Origin: Bacillota bacterium
GTDB lineage: Bacteria > Bacillota > Bacilli > Paenibacillales > Paenibacillaceae
Length of the DNA stretch: 64,000 nucleotides
Reading direction: 5' to 3'
Assembly (NCBI GenBank): GCA_023460795.1
Contig: JAEWPC010000081.1
Span: forward strand, 1-64,000
The position numbers and the translations under genes were made by a program. Below are positions 43,963 to 52,246 of the stretch, piece by piece (position 1 is the first letter of the stretch; every line of letters begins with the position of its first letter). The notes beneath the pieces are model-generated. The model saw only the letters and a program-made list of their open reading frames with translations, was not told the DNA's origin and made no database searches.

Positions 43963-44791
43963 CGAATGCTCCCTCCTCGGCGGAATGGTCGGCGATTCTC
44001 AGCAGCTGCTGCTTGATCGCTTCCAGCTGCGTGTCCACTCTCGCGTCGATGCTTCCGAACGAGGAACGGACGATGCAACCGCCCTCCGACACCGAAGCGT
44101 CGGGAACGATCTGAAGCTCGGCTTGCGAATCGATACTCGCGGTCAGCTCTTCCTTCGCCGCTTGCACGAAAGCAAACTGCTTAGGAGACACGCAGAGCAC
44201 GATTACGCCTTGCTCATTCCTTCTCGACAGCGCTTGTCCGAACAGCTTGAGAGCAAGCTCGGGAGCTTCCGTCAACACATGGCCCACGATCTTCTCCGCG
44301 ATCGAACAGCTAACCTCGACGGCGAATCTCTCGGCTTCCGCGATGATGGATTCCTTGGCGGCGTAGGCCTGGGTAACGACCGTCTGCGCCTCCTGCATGC
44401 GTCCGTCCCACTCGAGAGCGAGCGACTTGGCCGCATCCTCCGTGCCTGCGAGATAACCTTCTTCGTAGCCTTGTTTTGCAACTTCTTCGCGGTATTGATC
44501 GTCTTCTTCTCTGCGGGCTTGCCACCAAGAGTCGGCGTCTTGCCTCGCTTGGGCGCGAATCCGCTCCGCTTCTTCCATCGCCCCGGCGATGATCACCTGC
44601 GCGGCGTCTTCGGCATCCGATAGAATACGGTCTTTCAACGAATTTGTTTCGACATCTAGATTCTGATTTCCTTCGGAAACGCCGTCGGAACGCGAAATAT
44701 TTTGCGGAGCGACGGCGAGTCTCTTCATAATTTCTACTTTTTTGAGATCTTCCAACGAGATGACGTGAGAGGATTTGATCAGATTAGACAA
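43949..44791 (-). CDS. fliH: Flagellar export ATPase regulator FliH
   Basis: Stalk-like partner of FliI. The 280-aa protein has a charged coiled coil (about 55-110, EAERIRAQARQDADSWWQ) and a C-terminal V-ATPase E-like domain with QLEAIKQQLL. TTG at 44791 follows GGAG by 9 nt. It overlaps fliG by 8 nt and fliI by 14 nt, which suggests strict translational coupling. Confidence 0.92.
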   Translation of the reverse strand: MSNLIKSSHVISLEDLKKVEIMKRLAVAPQNISRSDGVSEGNQNLDVETNSLKDRILSDAEDAAQVIIAGAMEEAERIRAQARQDADSWWQARREEDDQYREEVAKQGYEEGYLAGTEDAAKSLALEWDGRMQEAQTVVTQAYAAKESIIAEAERFAVEVSCSIAEKIVGHVLTEAPELALKLFGQALSRRNEQGVIVLCVSPKQFAFVQAAKEELTASIDSQAELQIVPDASVSEGGCIVRSSFGSIDARVDTQLEAIKQQLLRIADHSAEEGAFDEAP

Positions 44792-45794
44792 TAATATCGT
44801 CTCCTCCGCCGCGAGCGATGATGATCTCTCCCGATTCTTCCAGCTTGCGGATCGTCGCTACGATGCGGGTCTGCGCCTCTTCGACGTCGCGCAGTCGCAC
44901 AGGCCCCATGTATTCCATCTCTTCCTTGAACGTCTCGGACATCCGCTTCGACATGTTCCGGAAGATCGCCTCGCGGACTTCCTCGCTTGCCACCTTGAGC
45001 GCCAGCTGCAAGTCGGCGTTCTCGATGTCGCGGATGATCCGCTGGATCGAGCGGTTGTCCAGGTTGACGATGTCCTCGAATACGAACATCCGTTTCTTGA
45101 TTTCCTCCGCGAGCTCCGGATCTTGGATCTCCAGGGAATCGAGAATCGTGCGCTCCGTACCGCGGTCTACGCCGTTCAGGATCTGTACGATCGCTTCGAT
45201 GCCGCCCGCGTTCGTGTAATCCTGCGTGACGGTCGCGGACAGTTTCTGCTCGAGCACCCGTTCTACTTGCGCGATAACTTCAGGCGACGTGCTGTCCATG
45301 AGCGCGATTCTTCTCGCCACGTCCGCTTGCTTCTCTTGCGGCAGCGAGGAGAGAACGGCCGAAGACTGGTCCGGCGCCAGATACGAGAGGACGAGAGCGA
45401 TCGTCTGCGAGTTCTCGTTCTGGATGAAGTTCAAGATCTGCGTCGGCTCCGCCTTGCGGGCGAAGTCGAACGGACGAACTTGCAGCGTCGCGGTAAGCCG
45501 GTTCAGAATGTCCAACGCTTTCGTCGAACCGAGCGCCTTCTCGAGAATTTCCTTGGCGTAGGTGATACCGCCTTGTGTCAAATACTCTTGAGCGACGCAG
45601 ATTTGATGGAATTCGCTTAATATTTGTTCTTTCTCCGCGCTGTCGACTTTGCGAACGTTCGCGATTTCAAGCGTCAGCTGTTCGATCTCGTCGTCTCTCA
45701 AATGCTTGAACACTTGCGCGGATACTTCCGGTCCTAACGTAATGAGTAGAATGGCAGCCTTTTGCCTACCCGACAATTGAAACCCTTTCGCCAC
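44784..45794 (-). CDS. fliG: Flagellar motor switch protein FliG
   Basis: C-ring rotor protein that meets the stator. The 336-aa protein begins MAKGFQLSGRQKAAILLITLGPE and shows the armadillo middle and C-terminal domains, with EEIKKRMFVFEDIV and the torque-helix stretch MSKRMSETFKEEMEYMGPVRLRDVEE. GTG at 45794 has GAGG 8 nt upstream; the longer ORF to 45824 is unlikely. It follows fliF. Confidence 0.96.
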   Translation of the reverse strand: MAKGFQLSGRQKAAILLITLGPEVSAQVFKHLRDDEIEQLTLEIANVRKVDSAEKEQILSEFHQICVAQEYLTQGGITYAKEILEKALGSTKALDILNRLTATLQVRPFDFARKAEPTQILNFIQNENSQTIALVLSYLAPDQSSAVLSSLPQEKQADVARRIALMDSTSPEVIAQVERVLEQKLSATVTQDYTNAGGIEAIVQILNGVDRGTERTILDSLEIQDPELAEEIKKRMFVFEDIVNLDNRSIQRIIRDIENADLQLALKVASEEVREAIFRNMSKRMSETFKEEMEYMGPVRLRDVEEAQTRIVATIRKLEESGEIIIARGGGDDIIV

Positions 45795-45805
45795 TCCTGC
45801 CACCT

Positions 45806-47386
45806 CTATTCGTCCACGAGCCAAGTCCGGAGAAGGTTAACGAAATCATCCGGTTTGCGCTTGGCAAGGCTTTCCAATTGTTTGCGTACTTGACTTTCGT
45901 TCGTAACGTTGTCGAGATCGATCGTCGGCAGTTCCACTTGCTGCACAGCCGCAAGCTCCGCCGCTTCCCGTTCCGCTTTCTTGCGGCGATTGTATACGTA
46001 GTATCCGCCGCCTCCGAGCAACGCGAGCGCCAGCAATCCGAGTCCTGCCCACAAGAGGCTGGAGGAAGCCGCGCCTCCGCTTGCGCCCAACTGATCTCCT
46101 TCGAAAGCTTGGGAGATGATCGATACGCGATCGGCCAGCGCCTGATCCGTCAACTCAAGCCCGGATTCGGCGAGCAGCACGCGTACGCTGCGGAAGAGAG
46201 CGCCTTGGATCTGATCACGCTTCTCATCGGTCATCGCCGCGGAATCGATTCCGACATTTATCGTCAGATCATTAACTTTATACGGTCCGCGGACGATATT
46301 ATTAGTAATGCGATTCACTTCATAGTTGATGGTGTTTTGCGTCTTTTCCGAAGAGGACGTCCCCGAGCTGGATCCACCCGGATAGTTCGAGATGTCGGTC
46401 TCGCCCGTACCCGCTACGCCTCCGGCTTGGCCGTCGGTGCTGGTAGAGGTTTCAGACGAGTTCTGCTCGCTGATCGGTATCCCTTTGTTGTCGTTGTCGT
46501 CCAAAGGTTTAACAAGCTGTTCTACCGAATCGACCTTATCGAAGTTAAGCGACGAGATGACGCTAACGACGATATTGTCCATTCCGACGATCGGTGACAG
46601 GAACTGTTGGATGTTCCGCTTCAGGTCGTTCTCGAACGAGGTTTTGATTGCGGCCTGGCTTTCGAATAAATCTCCGTTTACGCCGCCTTTACCACCGATT
46701 GCCGAAGAAGGCGTCAAATCCCCGTCCGCACTGCTGCTGATAGTAATGTTCTCGATGTCCAAGTTCGGAACCGCGGATTTAACGAGATTGTAGTAGCTGT
46801 CGATATCCGATTGTTTCGGCCTAAACCCCGTCTTGAACTGCATGACGACGGAAGCGATCGCTTGCTCGCGATCGGCTTCGTTCAAGAATACGGATTTCTC
46901 CGGAAGCGTGACGACCGCTCTGACTTTCGCGACGCCTTGCTTGCTTAACAACAGCTGCTGGATTTCTCCGTTCAACGCGTTGCGAAGCTTCACTTCGAAT
47001 TCCTTGTCCGTGGATCCGATACCGGAAGATTGCTCGCTTAGTTTCTCGAAGCCGCCGACCGAACCGTTCTGCACGATCCCTTGCGAGCCTGCCCCTACTT
47101 TAACTTCCGCGAGCTTGGCGCTCGGAACGGAAATGCTCGTTCCGTCGCCGCTCAGTTTATAGCTGATACCATTCGAATCCAGGTACTGCATTAACCCCGC
47201 CGCATCCGACTCGTCTAGATTCGAATAAGCGACCGAGTATTCCGTTCTCGTGAAATAGTTCGTAAAAAATATAATGACGAAAAGCAAAAGTACAGCCGCG
47301 GTGGCTAGTACCCACTTTTGCGTTTTGTTGTATTGGTTCCAGAAGCCAAGCATCTTCTCGCGAACCCTAGCCCACTTCTCGTTCAC
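45806..47386 (-). CDS. fliF: Flagellar MS-ring protein FliF
   Basis: Forms the MS ring that anchors the basal body. The 526-aa protein has two membrane segments (about 26-48, WVLATAAVLLLFVIIFFTNYF, and about 447-468, LLWAGLGLLALALLGGGGYY), ring-building motifs between them and a C-terminal FliG-binding tail. GTG at 47386 has GAGGTG 5 nt upstream. Confidence 0.96.
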   Translation of the reverse strand: MNEKWARVREKMLGFWNQYNKTQKWVLATAAVLLLFVIIFFTNYFTRTEYSVAYSNLDESDAAGLMQYLDSNGISYKLSGDGTSISVPSAKLAEVKVGAGSQGIVQNGSVGGFEKLSEQSSGIGSTDKEFEVKLRNALNGEIQQLLLSKQGVAKVRAVVTLPEKSVFLNEADREQAIASVVMQFKTGFRPKQSDIDSYYNLVKSAVPNLDIENITISSSADGDLTPSSAIGGKGGVNGDLFESQAAIKTSFENDLKRNIQQFLSPIVGMDNIVVSVISSLNFDKVDSVEQLVKPLDDNDNKGIPISEQNSSETSTSTDGQAGGVAGTGETDISNYPGGSSSGTSSSEKTQNTINYEVNRITNNIVRGPYKVNDLTINVGIDSAAMTDEKRDQIQGALFRSVRVLLAESGLELTDQALADRVSIISQAFEGDQLGASGGAASSSLLWAGLGLLALALLGGGGYYVYNRRKKAEREAAELAAVQQVELPTIDLDNVTNESQVRKQLESLAKRKPDDFVNLLRTWLVDE

Positions 47387-47478
47387 AATGTCACCTCACC
47401 TGCGATTAACACGCGAGGCGATACGCCGGAATGCAAGCGAATCGCCCGTTGTGTACTAGCTCCGTCGAATGGCCGCGA

Positions 47479-47787
47479 TTAGACTTGCATCCGCATAATT
47501 TCTTGATAGGCTTCTACGACCTTGTTGCGTACTTGATTCACTAAGGACAAGCTGAGCTCGGCTTTAGAAGCCGCGATCATGACGTCGTTCACGTCCGCCT
47601 GCCCGATAATGAATTGGTCGTTGATTTTATGTACGTTCGCTTCCTGCGCGGCTACACCGTCTATCGCTTGCTTCAGGAACGAGGCGAAGCTTTCCGTTGC
47701 TTCTGCCGGCGAAGTCTTGCGCTCCACCGGATTCAAAGAGTTCATGGACCCCAGGTTAACCGGAGTAATCAAATTGTTCGAGATCAT
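47479..47787 (-). CDS. fliE: Flagellar hook-basal body protein FliE
   Basis: Rod-MS ring adaptor, 102 aa, with FASFLKQAIDGVAAQEANVHKI and the C-terminal ASKAELSLSLVNQVRNKVVEAYQEIMRMQV pattern, here the family-typical SLVNQVRNKVVEAYQ. A 92-bp gap separates it from fliF, with no clear promoter. Confidence 0.95.
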   Translation of the reverse strand: MISNNLITPVNLGSMNSLNPVERKTSPAEATESFASFLKQAIDGVAAQEANVHKINDQFIIGQADVNDVMIAASKAELSLSLVNQVRNKVVEAYQEIMRMQV

Positions 47788-47835
47788 TCATGCATGCCTC
47801 CCGTATTCACTGTATCCAATAGAAACTCTTAAACG

Positions 47836-48279
47836 TTATCGACCGATTTCGAGAGATTTGGTGAACATCGCCTTGCTGGCGTTCAGCGCGGTGATGTTCG
47901 CTTCGTAGGAACGCGAAGCCGAGATCAGGTCTACCATCTCTTTCGCGACGTCTACGTTAGGCATGTAGACCATTCCGTTCGCATCCGCATCCGGATGGGA
48001 AGGATTGTATACCTGCTTGAACGGGGTTTGATCCTCTTGAATCTTCGTTACCCTCACGCCATGAGCCGACGATCCGTTCAACTGTGCGTTGAGCAGGTCC
48101 TTGAACGGCGTCTGCGTCGGTTCGACGACGACCATCTTGCGTCGGTAAGGAACGAACTGCCCGTTAACGCTTCCGGCTCTTGTCGTCTCCGCGTTCGCGA
48201 TGTTCGAAGAGATGACGTCCATGCGGAGCCGATTGGCCGTCAAAGCCGAAGCGCTTATATCAAATCCGCCGAGCTTCAT
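47836..48279 (-). CDS. flgC: Flagellar basal-body rod protein FlgC
   Basis: Proximal rod protein, 147 aa, with the N-terminal rod motif SSNIANAETTRAGSV and the C-terminal MVDLISASRSYEANITALNASK. It lies 3 nt after flgB and 48 nt before fliE. Confidence 0.96.
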   Translation of the reverse strand: MKLGGFDISASALTANRLRMDVISSNIANAETTRAGSVNGQFVPYRRKMVVVEPTQTPFKDLLNAQLNGSSAHGVRVTKIQEDQTPFKQVYNPSHPDADANGMVYMPNVDVAKEMVDLISASRSYEANITALNASKAMFTKSLEIGR

Positions 48280-48282
48280 TCG

Positions 48283-48705
48283 TTACCCTCTCCCTTCGAT
48301 TCCGGTTCTCAACATTTTGACTTCATGGTTGATTTGCTGCACCAGCAGGTTGTATCTGAGTTGGTTTTCCGCCATAAGCGCCATCTCTTTGTCGATGTCC
48401 ACGTTATTGCGGTTATTGTTGATAGATGTCGAATTCTCCGTAATCACTTGCGGCATAGGCAGCGAACTCATGGACGAACCGTTAATCGGTATATGACGCG
48501 CGTTCGTCACTTTGCCTGAAAGCGTTTGCGTACTGCTCTGTCCGCCCATCGCCTGAGCCAGCAATTCCTCGAACGCGACATCGGATCTTTTGTAATACGG
48601 TGTATCGACGTTCGCGATATTGTTGGCCAATACGCTTTGGCGCAAGGAGGCCGCGCTGATCGCGCTCTCAATGCGCTGAAACGATGCTCCGCCTAATAAA
48701 TTCAT
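48283..48705 (-). CDS. flgB: Flagellar basal-body rod protein FlgB
   Basis: Proximal rod protein, 140 aa, first gene of the fla/che operon. It shows VLANNIANVDTPYYKRSDV near the N-terminus and the C-terminal helix LMAENQLRYNLLVQQINHEVK. ATG at 48705 follows AGAGGCG by about 9 nt. The 252-bp region upstream holds the codY terminator and candidate promoter elements. Confidence 0.96.
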   Translation of the reverse strand: MNLLGGASFQRIESAISAASLRQSVLANNIANVDTPYYKRSDVAFEELLAQAMGGQSSTQTLSGKVTNARHIPINGSSMSSLPMPQVITENSTSINNNRNNVDIDKEMALMAENQLRYNLLVQQINHEVKMLRTGIEGRG

Positions 48706-48792
48706 TCTCGTCGCCTCTTTCCCGAACGCTAACTGACAGATCTCTGCAAATTACTCTTCTACATTCCACATGATATCGATAAATTCCTGCTT

Positions 48793-48818
48793 TTATCGAC
48801 ATCTATTTCACTCTTTGA
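48793..48818 (-). promoter_or_regulatory. Candidate sigma-D-like promoter upstream of flgB
   Basis: Minus-strand GTCGATAA (48793-48800) is one base off the sigma-D -10 GCCGATAA, and TCAA (48815-48818) sits 14 bp upstream in the -35 place. Spacing and -35 are imperfect. A sigma-A promoter for the operon was not clear to me in the same gap. Confidence 0.35.
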
Positions 48819-48892
48819 TTAAAAAATCTACATGTTGTGACACATTAAAAATTTCTAAGAACATCATCTACGAATAAGGTGACCTGTGACAA

Positions 48893-48931
48893 TAAGAATA
48901 AAGCCCTAATCTTCTGTTCGAAGATAGGGCT
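48893..48931 (-). terminator. Intrinsic terminator after codY
   Basis: Minus-strand AGCCCTATCTTC pairs with GAAGATTAGGGCT (one bulged T) around GAACA and is followed by TTTATTCTT. It lies about 27 nt after the codY stop and separates codY from the fla/che operon. Confidence 0.7.
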
Positions 48932-48957
48932 CAATAGGCTTAAAGGGTATAAAATTT

Positions 48958-49725
48958 TTAGCTCTTGCGTTGTTCTAGCTCTTGTAACAGCTGCACGTTA
49001 ATAATTCGAATATAGGTGCCTTTCATGCCCAGCGACCTCGTCTCGATGACGCCGGCGCTTTCAAGCTTCCTTAACGCGTTGACGATGACCGATCTCGTAA
49101 TACCTGCCCGGTCGGCGATTTTGGATGCGACAAGCAGCCCTTCTTTACCTTCCAGTTGCTCGAATATTTGTTCGACGGCTTCTAGTTCGCTGAAAGACAG
49201 GGAGTTGACCGCTACGGAGACGATCGCTTTGCTCCGCGCTTCGGTCTCCCGTTCCTCCGCGCGCTCGCGGAGAATCTCCATGCCGATGATCGTAGAGCCG
49301 TATTCGGCGAGAATCAGGTCATCGTCACCGAACGAATGGTTTTCCCTCGCAAGGACTAAAGTCCCAAGTCTGTCCGCTCCTCCAATTATGGGGACTATAG
49401 TCACTACCCCGTTCGCGAACGCGGCATGGGCTGGGGACAACGTTTCCTCCGGAGACGAATTGGCCGCCGTCTCGCCGATGCGAAGCAGCTGCTCGTTGGT
49501 CGCCGCGGGGAAACGCAGTTCCTCCGGATCCTCCTGTCTGAGCCACGAATCCGGGAAAGCGGCGGAATGAGCCGCGCCTAGCACTTTGCCGCGGCGGCTG
49601 ACCACGAAGACGTCGCCTTGGATCGTCTCGCGCAAGCCTTCCGCCATCTCGCGGAAGCTAAGCGGCTTCCCTGCCGCTCTCTGAAGCAGCCGGTTCAACG
49701 TACGGGTTTTCATCAACAGCGTCAT
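48958..49725 (-). CDS. codY: Global nutrient repressor CodY
   Basis: GTP- and branched-chain-amino-acid-sensing repressor. The 255-aa protein has the GAF domain with VVTIVPIIGGADRLGTLVLARE and the winged helix-turn-helix with ASKIADRAGITRSVIVNALRKL and SLGMKGTYIRI, nearly as in B. subtilis. The C-terminal DNA-binding part is far more conserved than the GAF half, which is normal. In B. subtilis CodY represses fla/che, the operon next in line here. ATG at 49725 is about 11 nt after AGGAGG. Confidence 0.96.
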   Translation of the reverse strand: MTLLMKTRTLNRLLQRAAGKPLSFREMAEGLRETIQGDVFVVSRRGKVLGAAHSAAFPDSWLRQEDPEELRFPAATNEQLLRIGETAANSSPEETLSPAHAAFANGVVTIVPIIGGADRLGTLVLARENHSFGDDDLILAEYGSTIIGMEILRERAEERETEARSKAIVSVAVNSLSFSELEAVEQIFEQLEGKEGLLVASKIADRAGITRSVIVNALRKLESAGVIETRSLGMKGTYIRIINVQLLQELEQRKS

Positions 49726-49780
49726 GAGTTCATTATCCTCCTAGATGTTGCAGCACACATTTAACATTAAAGCTTTTCAA

Positions 49781-51172
49781 CTATAAAATATATTGACTCA
49801 AATCGCGATTACTTGCAATGCTCGCGAGCTTCTCCCGAACGTACTCCGGCGTTATGGCCATCTCCTCGAGCTGCAGTTCCGGCGCTTCGAACGACAAGTC
49901 CTCGAGCAGTTTCTCGAGCAGCGTATGCAGTCTGCGCGCGCCGATGTTCTCGGTGTTGCGGTTCACTTCTTGCGCCATCCGCGCCAACTCCGCGATCGCG
50001 CCGTCCGTGAACGTCACTTGAATGCCCTCGGTCTGCAGCAACGCGGTATATTGCTTCGTGAGCGCGTTCTCCGGTTCGGTCAGAATGCGTACGAAGTCCT
50101 CGTCCGTCAAGCTGCTAAGCTCGACTCGGATCGGGAACCGGCCTTGAAGCTCGGGAATGAGGTCGGAAGGCTTGGCGATATGGAACGCTCCTGCCGAGAT
50201 GAACAGCACGTAATCCGTCTTTACCGGACCGTATTTGGTCATGACAGTCGAACCTTCGACGATCGGCAGAATATCCCGTTGTACGCCTTCGCGGGAGACG
50301 TCCGGTCCTTGGCCGCGCCCATTGCTGGCGATTTTGTCGATCTCGTCGATGAAGATGATACCGGATTGCTCCGCCCTGCGCACCGACTCGGAGGTGACGT
50401 CGTCCATGTCGATCAGCTTCGTCGCCTCTTCGGCCGTAAGCACTTTGCGGGCTTCGCTGACGGCCAGCTTTCTTTTCTTGCGCCGCTTCGGCATGAACTG
50501 CCCGAGCATCTCCTGCATGTTCTGTCCCATTTGCTCTTGGCCGGGACCGGCGAACATGTCGAGCATGCTCGGGGAAGCGTCCTCCACGTCGATCTCGACG
50601 AGATCTTTCTCGAGCAGACCCGCTTCCAGCTTCGCCTTCACGTCGCGGCGCTTATCCTGCAAGCTAGGATCGACCGGCTCCGGTTCATCGGCTGGGGTCG
50701 TGACGCCTCCGAACAGCATCTCCAGAGGATTGCGCTGCGGTTTCTGCTTAACCGGCGCGGGCACGAGCAACGAGACGAGACGTTCGTTCGCCGCTTGCTC
50801 CGCTTTGTCCTTGACCTGCTCGGTACGCTCTTCCTTGACCATGCGGATCGAGGTTTCGACGAGATCGCGGACCATCGACTCGACGTCGCGGCCGACGTAG
50901 CCGACTTCCGTGAATTTGGTCGCCTCGACTTTGACGAACGGCGCATGGACTAGCTTCGCTAGCCTGCGGGCGATTTCCGTCTTGCCGACGCCCGTCGGAC
51001 CGATCATCAGAATGTTCTTAGGCACCACTTCGTCGCGCAGCTGTTCGGGCAGCATGCTCCGGCGGTAACGGTTGCGAAGCGCGACAGCGACGGATCGCTT
51101 CGCCGGTTTCTGGCCTACGATATATTTATCAAGCTCCGCCACGATTTGACGGGGAGTCAGCTTATCGTTCAT
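49781..51172 (-). CDS. hslU: HslU/ClpY ATPase of the HslUV protease
   Basis: AAA+ unfoldase partner of HslV. The 463-aa protein has Walker A MIGPTGVGKTEIARR, the inserted I domain (about 125-240, with an Arg/Lys-rich stretch KRRKKRKL), Walker B IIFIDEIDKIA and the C-terminal sensor and tail ending in DLSQYIL, which fits the HslV-docking end. It follows hslV with a 73-bp gap. Confidence 0.97.
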   Translation of the reverse strand: MNDKLTPRQIVAELDKYIVGQKPAKRSVAVALRNRYRRSMLPEQLRDEVVPKNILMIGPTGVGKTEIARRLAKLVHAPFVKVEATKFTEVGYVGRDVESMVRDLVETSIRMVKEERTEQVKDKAEQAANERLVSLLVPAPVKQKPQRNPLEMLFGGVTTPADEPEPVDPSLQDKRRDVKAKLEAGLLEKDLVEIDVEDASPSMLDMFAGPGQEQMGQNMQEMLGQFMPKRRKKRKLAVSEARKVLTAEEATKLIDMDDVTSESVRRAEQSGIIFIDEIDKIASNGRGQGPDVSREGVQRDILPIVEGSTVMTKYGPVKTDYVLFISAGAFHIAKPSDLIPELQGRFPIRVELSSLTDEDFVRILTEPENALTKQYTALLQTEGIQVTFTDGAIAELARMAQEVNRNTENIGARRLHTLLEKLLEDLSFEAPELQLEEMAITPEYVREKLASIASNRDLSQYIL

Positions 51173-51245
51173 ATCACATACCTCCTTGATAAAGTTGAAT
51201 CTTCGTCGGGCTCGGTCTTACTCGCCCTTGGTATCCTGAAATCCA

Positions 51246-51788
51246 TTAAATTTCTTCTACGACAAGGTTGGAGTTCGTGAACACGCATATTTCCGCCGCG
51301 GTTTCCAGCGCCGCTCTGGCGATCTCCTTCGCGTTCATCGCTGGCGCATGGCGTACTAACGCGCGCGCCGCCGCGAGCGCGAAACTGCCCCCGGAGCCGA
51401 TCGCGAGAATGCCGTCGTCGGGTTCGATGACTTCCCCGTTGCCGGATAACAGCAGCATGCCCGTCGCGTCTACGACGATCATCATCGCCTCGAGGCGGCG
51501 AAGCACGCGGTCCGAGCGCCATTCCTTGGCGAGCTCGACGGCGGCCCGCTGCAGGTTGCCGTGATGCTCCTCCAGCTTGCCCTCGAATTTCTCGAACAGC
51601 GTGATCGCGTCGGCGACCGAACCTGCGAATCCGGCGAGCACTTGCCCGCGATACAGCCGGCGGACTTTCTTCGCGCTGTTCTTCATGACCATGCTATTGC
51701 CGAACGTCACTTGACCGTCTCCCGCGATCGCGCCTTTGCCGTTATGGCGAACCGCGCAGATCGTCGTCGCGTGAAAGCTCATATCCAT
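51246..51788 (-). CDS. hslV: HslV/ClpQ (CodW) peptidase subunit
   Basis: Proteasome-like peptidase of HslUV. The 180-aa protein reads MDMSFHATTICAVRHNG, then AIAGDGQVTFG and GFAGSVADAITLFEKFE. The nearer ATG (51788) has GGGAGG 8 nt upstream; the second ATG (51782) would be 14 nt away but would expose Ser after Met removal, as in B. subtilis CodW. The E. coli catalytic Thr aligns with the first Thr of HATTI, which would need propeptide removal. The codV gene expected upstream is absent. Confidence 0.95.
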   Translation of the reverse strand: MDMSFHATTICAVRHNGKGAIAGDGQVTFGNSMVMKNSAKKVRRLYRGQVLAGFAGSVADAITLFEKFEGKLEEHHGNLQRAAVELAKEWRSDRVLRRLEAMMIVVDATGMLLLSGNGEVIEPDDGILAIGSGGSFALAAARALVRHAPAMNAKEIARAALETAAEICVFTNSNLVVEEI

Positions 51789-51837
51789 GAAAGATACCTC
51801 CCGGATCGTTTGTTGTTACTGATTGGGTATGGCGGAG

Positions 51838-52010
51838 TTAGAGGTATATATACCTCTAATCGGATTATTTCCGATACTGAAGATCATTTAGAGGTACATA
51901 TACCCCTATTTGAACCAATTCCGATATTGGAGATCAATTAGAGGTACATATGCCTCTATTCAGACTATTTCCGATACTGCAGCTCATTTAAAGGCATATT
52001 TACCTCTAAT
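51838..52010. repeat. 50-bp tandem repeat array with palindromic cores (3.5 units)
   Basis: Units start at 51838, 51888, 51938 and 51988 (partial) with an exact 50-bp period. Each begins with a palindrome: the first, 51838-51859, is a perfect 22-bp palindrome with arms TTAGAGGTATA; later copies keep TAGAGG/CCTCTA pairing with G-U-compatible changes. The rest of the unit has the core TTCCGATA flanked by varying bases. It lies in the 5' region of hslV, where codV stands in B. subtilis. Confidence 0.85.
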
Positions 52011-52021
52011 CATCCGCTCGC

Positions 52022-52158
52022 TAAGCACACCACGTGTCACTACTGCAGCCCCAACCTCTGATTTCCGCGATTTAAGAACACCACGTGTCGCTACTGCAGC
52101 CCCAACCTCGGATTTCTGCGATTTAAGCACACCACGTGTCACTATTGCAGCCTCAACC
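52022..52158. repeat. 51-bp tandem repeat array (2.7 units)
   Basis: Units start at 52022, 52073 and 52124 (partial) with an exact 51-bp period. Shared core: ACACCACGTGTC followed by CTACTGCAGCCCCAACC. It contains the palindromes CACGTG and CTGCAG in every full unit. The sequence is unrelated to the neighbouring 50-bp array. Confidence 0.85.
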
Positions 52159-52212
52159 ACGGGTTAATAACCGAAGTTCCACCCTCCGATTACTTCGTGA
52201 ATAAAGCGGGAA

Positions 52213-52245
52213 AGCAGCGGCCTCCCGAAGGAAGCTGCCGCTGCT
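52213..52245 (-). terminator. Hairpin directly after trmFO, weak terminator
   Basis: Minus-strand AGCAGCGGC (52237-52245) pairs perfectly with GCCGCTGCT (52213-52221). The following TTTCCCGCTTTATT is only loosely T-rich. It begins next to the trmFO stop. Confidence 0.45.
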
Positions 52246-52246
52246 T

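Noticed and set aside
48841..48865. CodY box (AATTTTCWGAAAATT) near flgB
   Set aside because: The best match agreed at only about 9 of 15 positions, within chance for an A/T-rich gap.
51838..52158. CRISPR array
   Set aside because: Whole 50- and 51-bp units are repeated with no unique spacers, unit sequences diverge, and no cas gene is nearby.
51910..52167. Plus-strand 85-aa ORF in the repeat arrays
   Set aside because: The reading frame arises from the repeats, has no ribosome-binding site and no motif.
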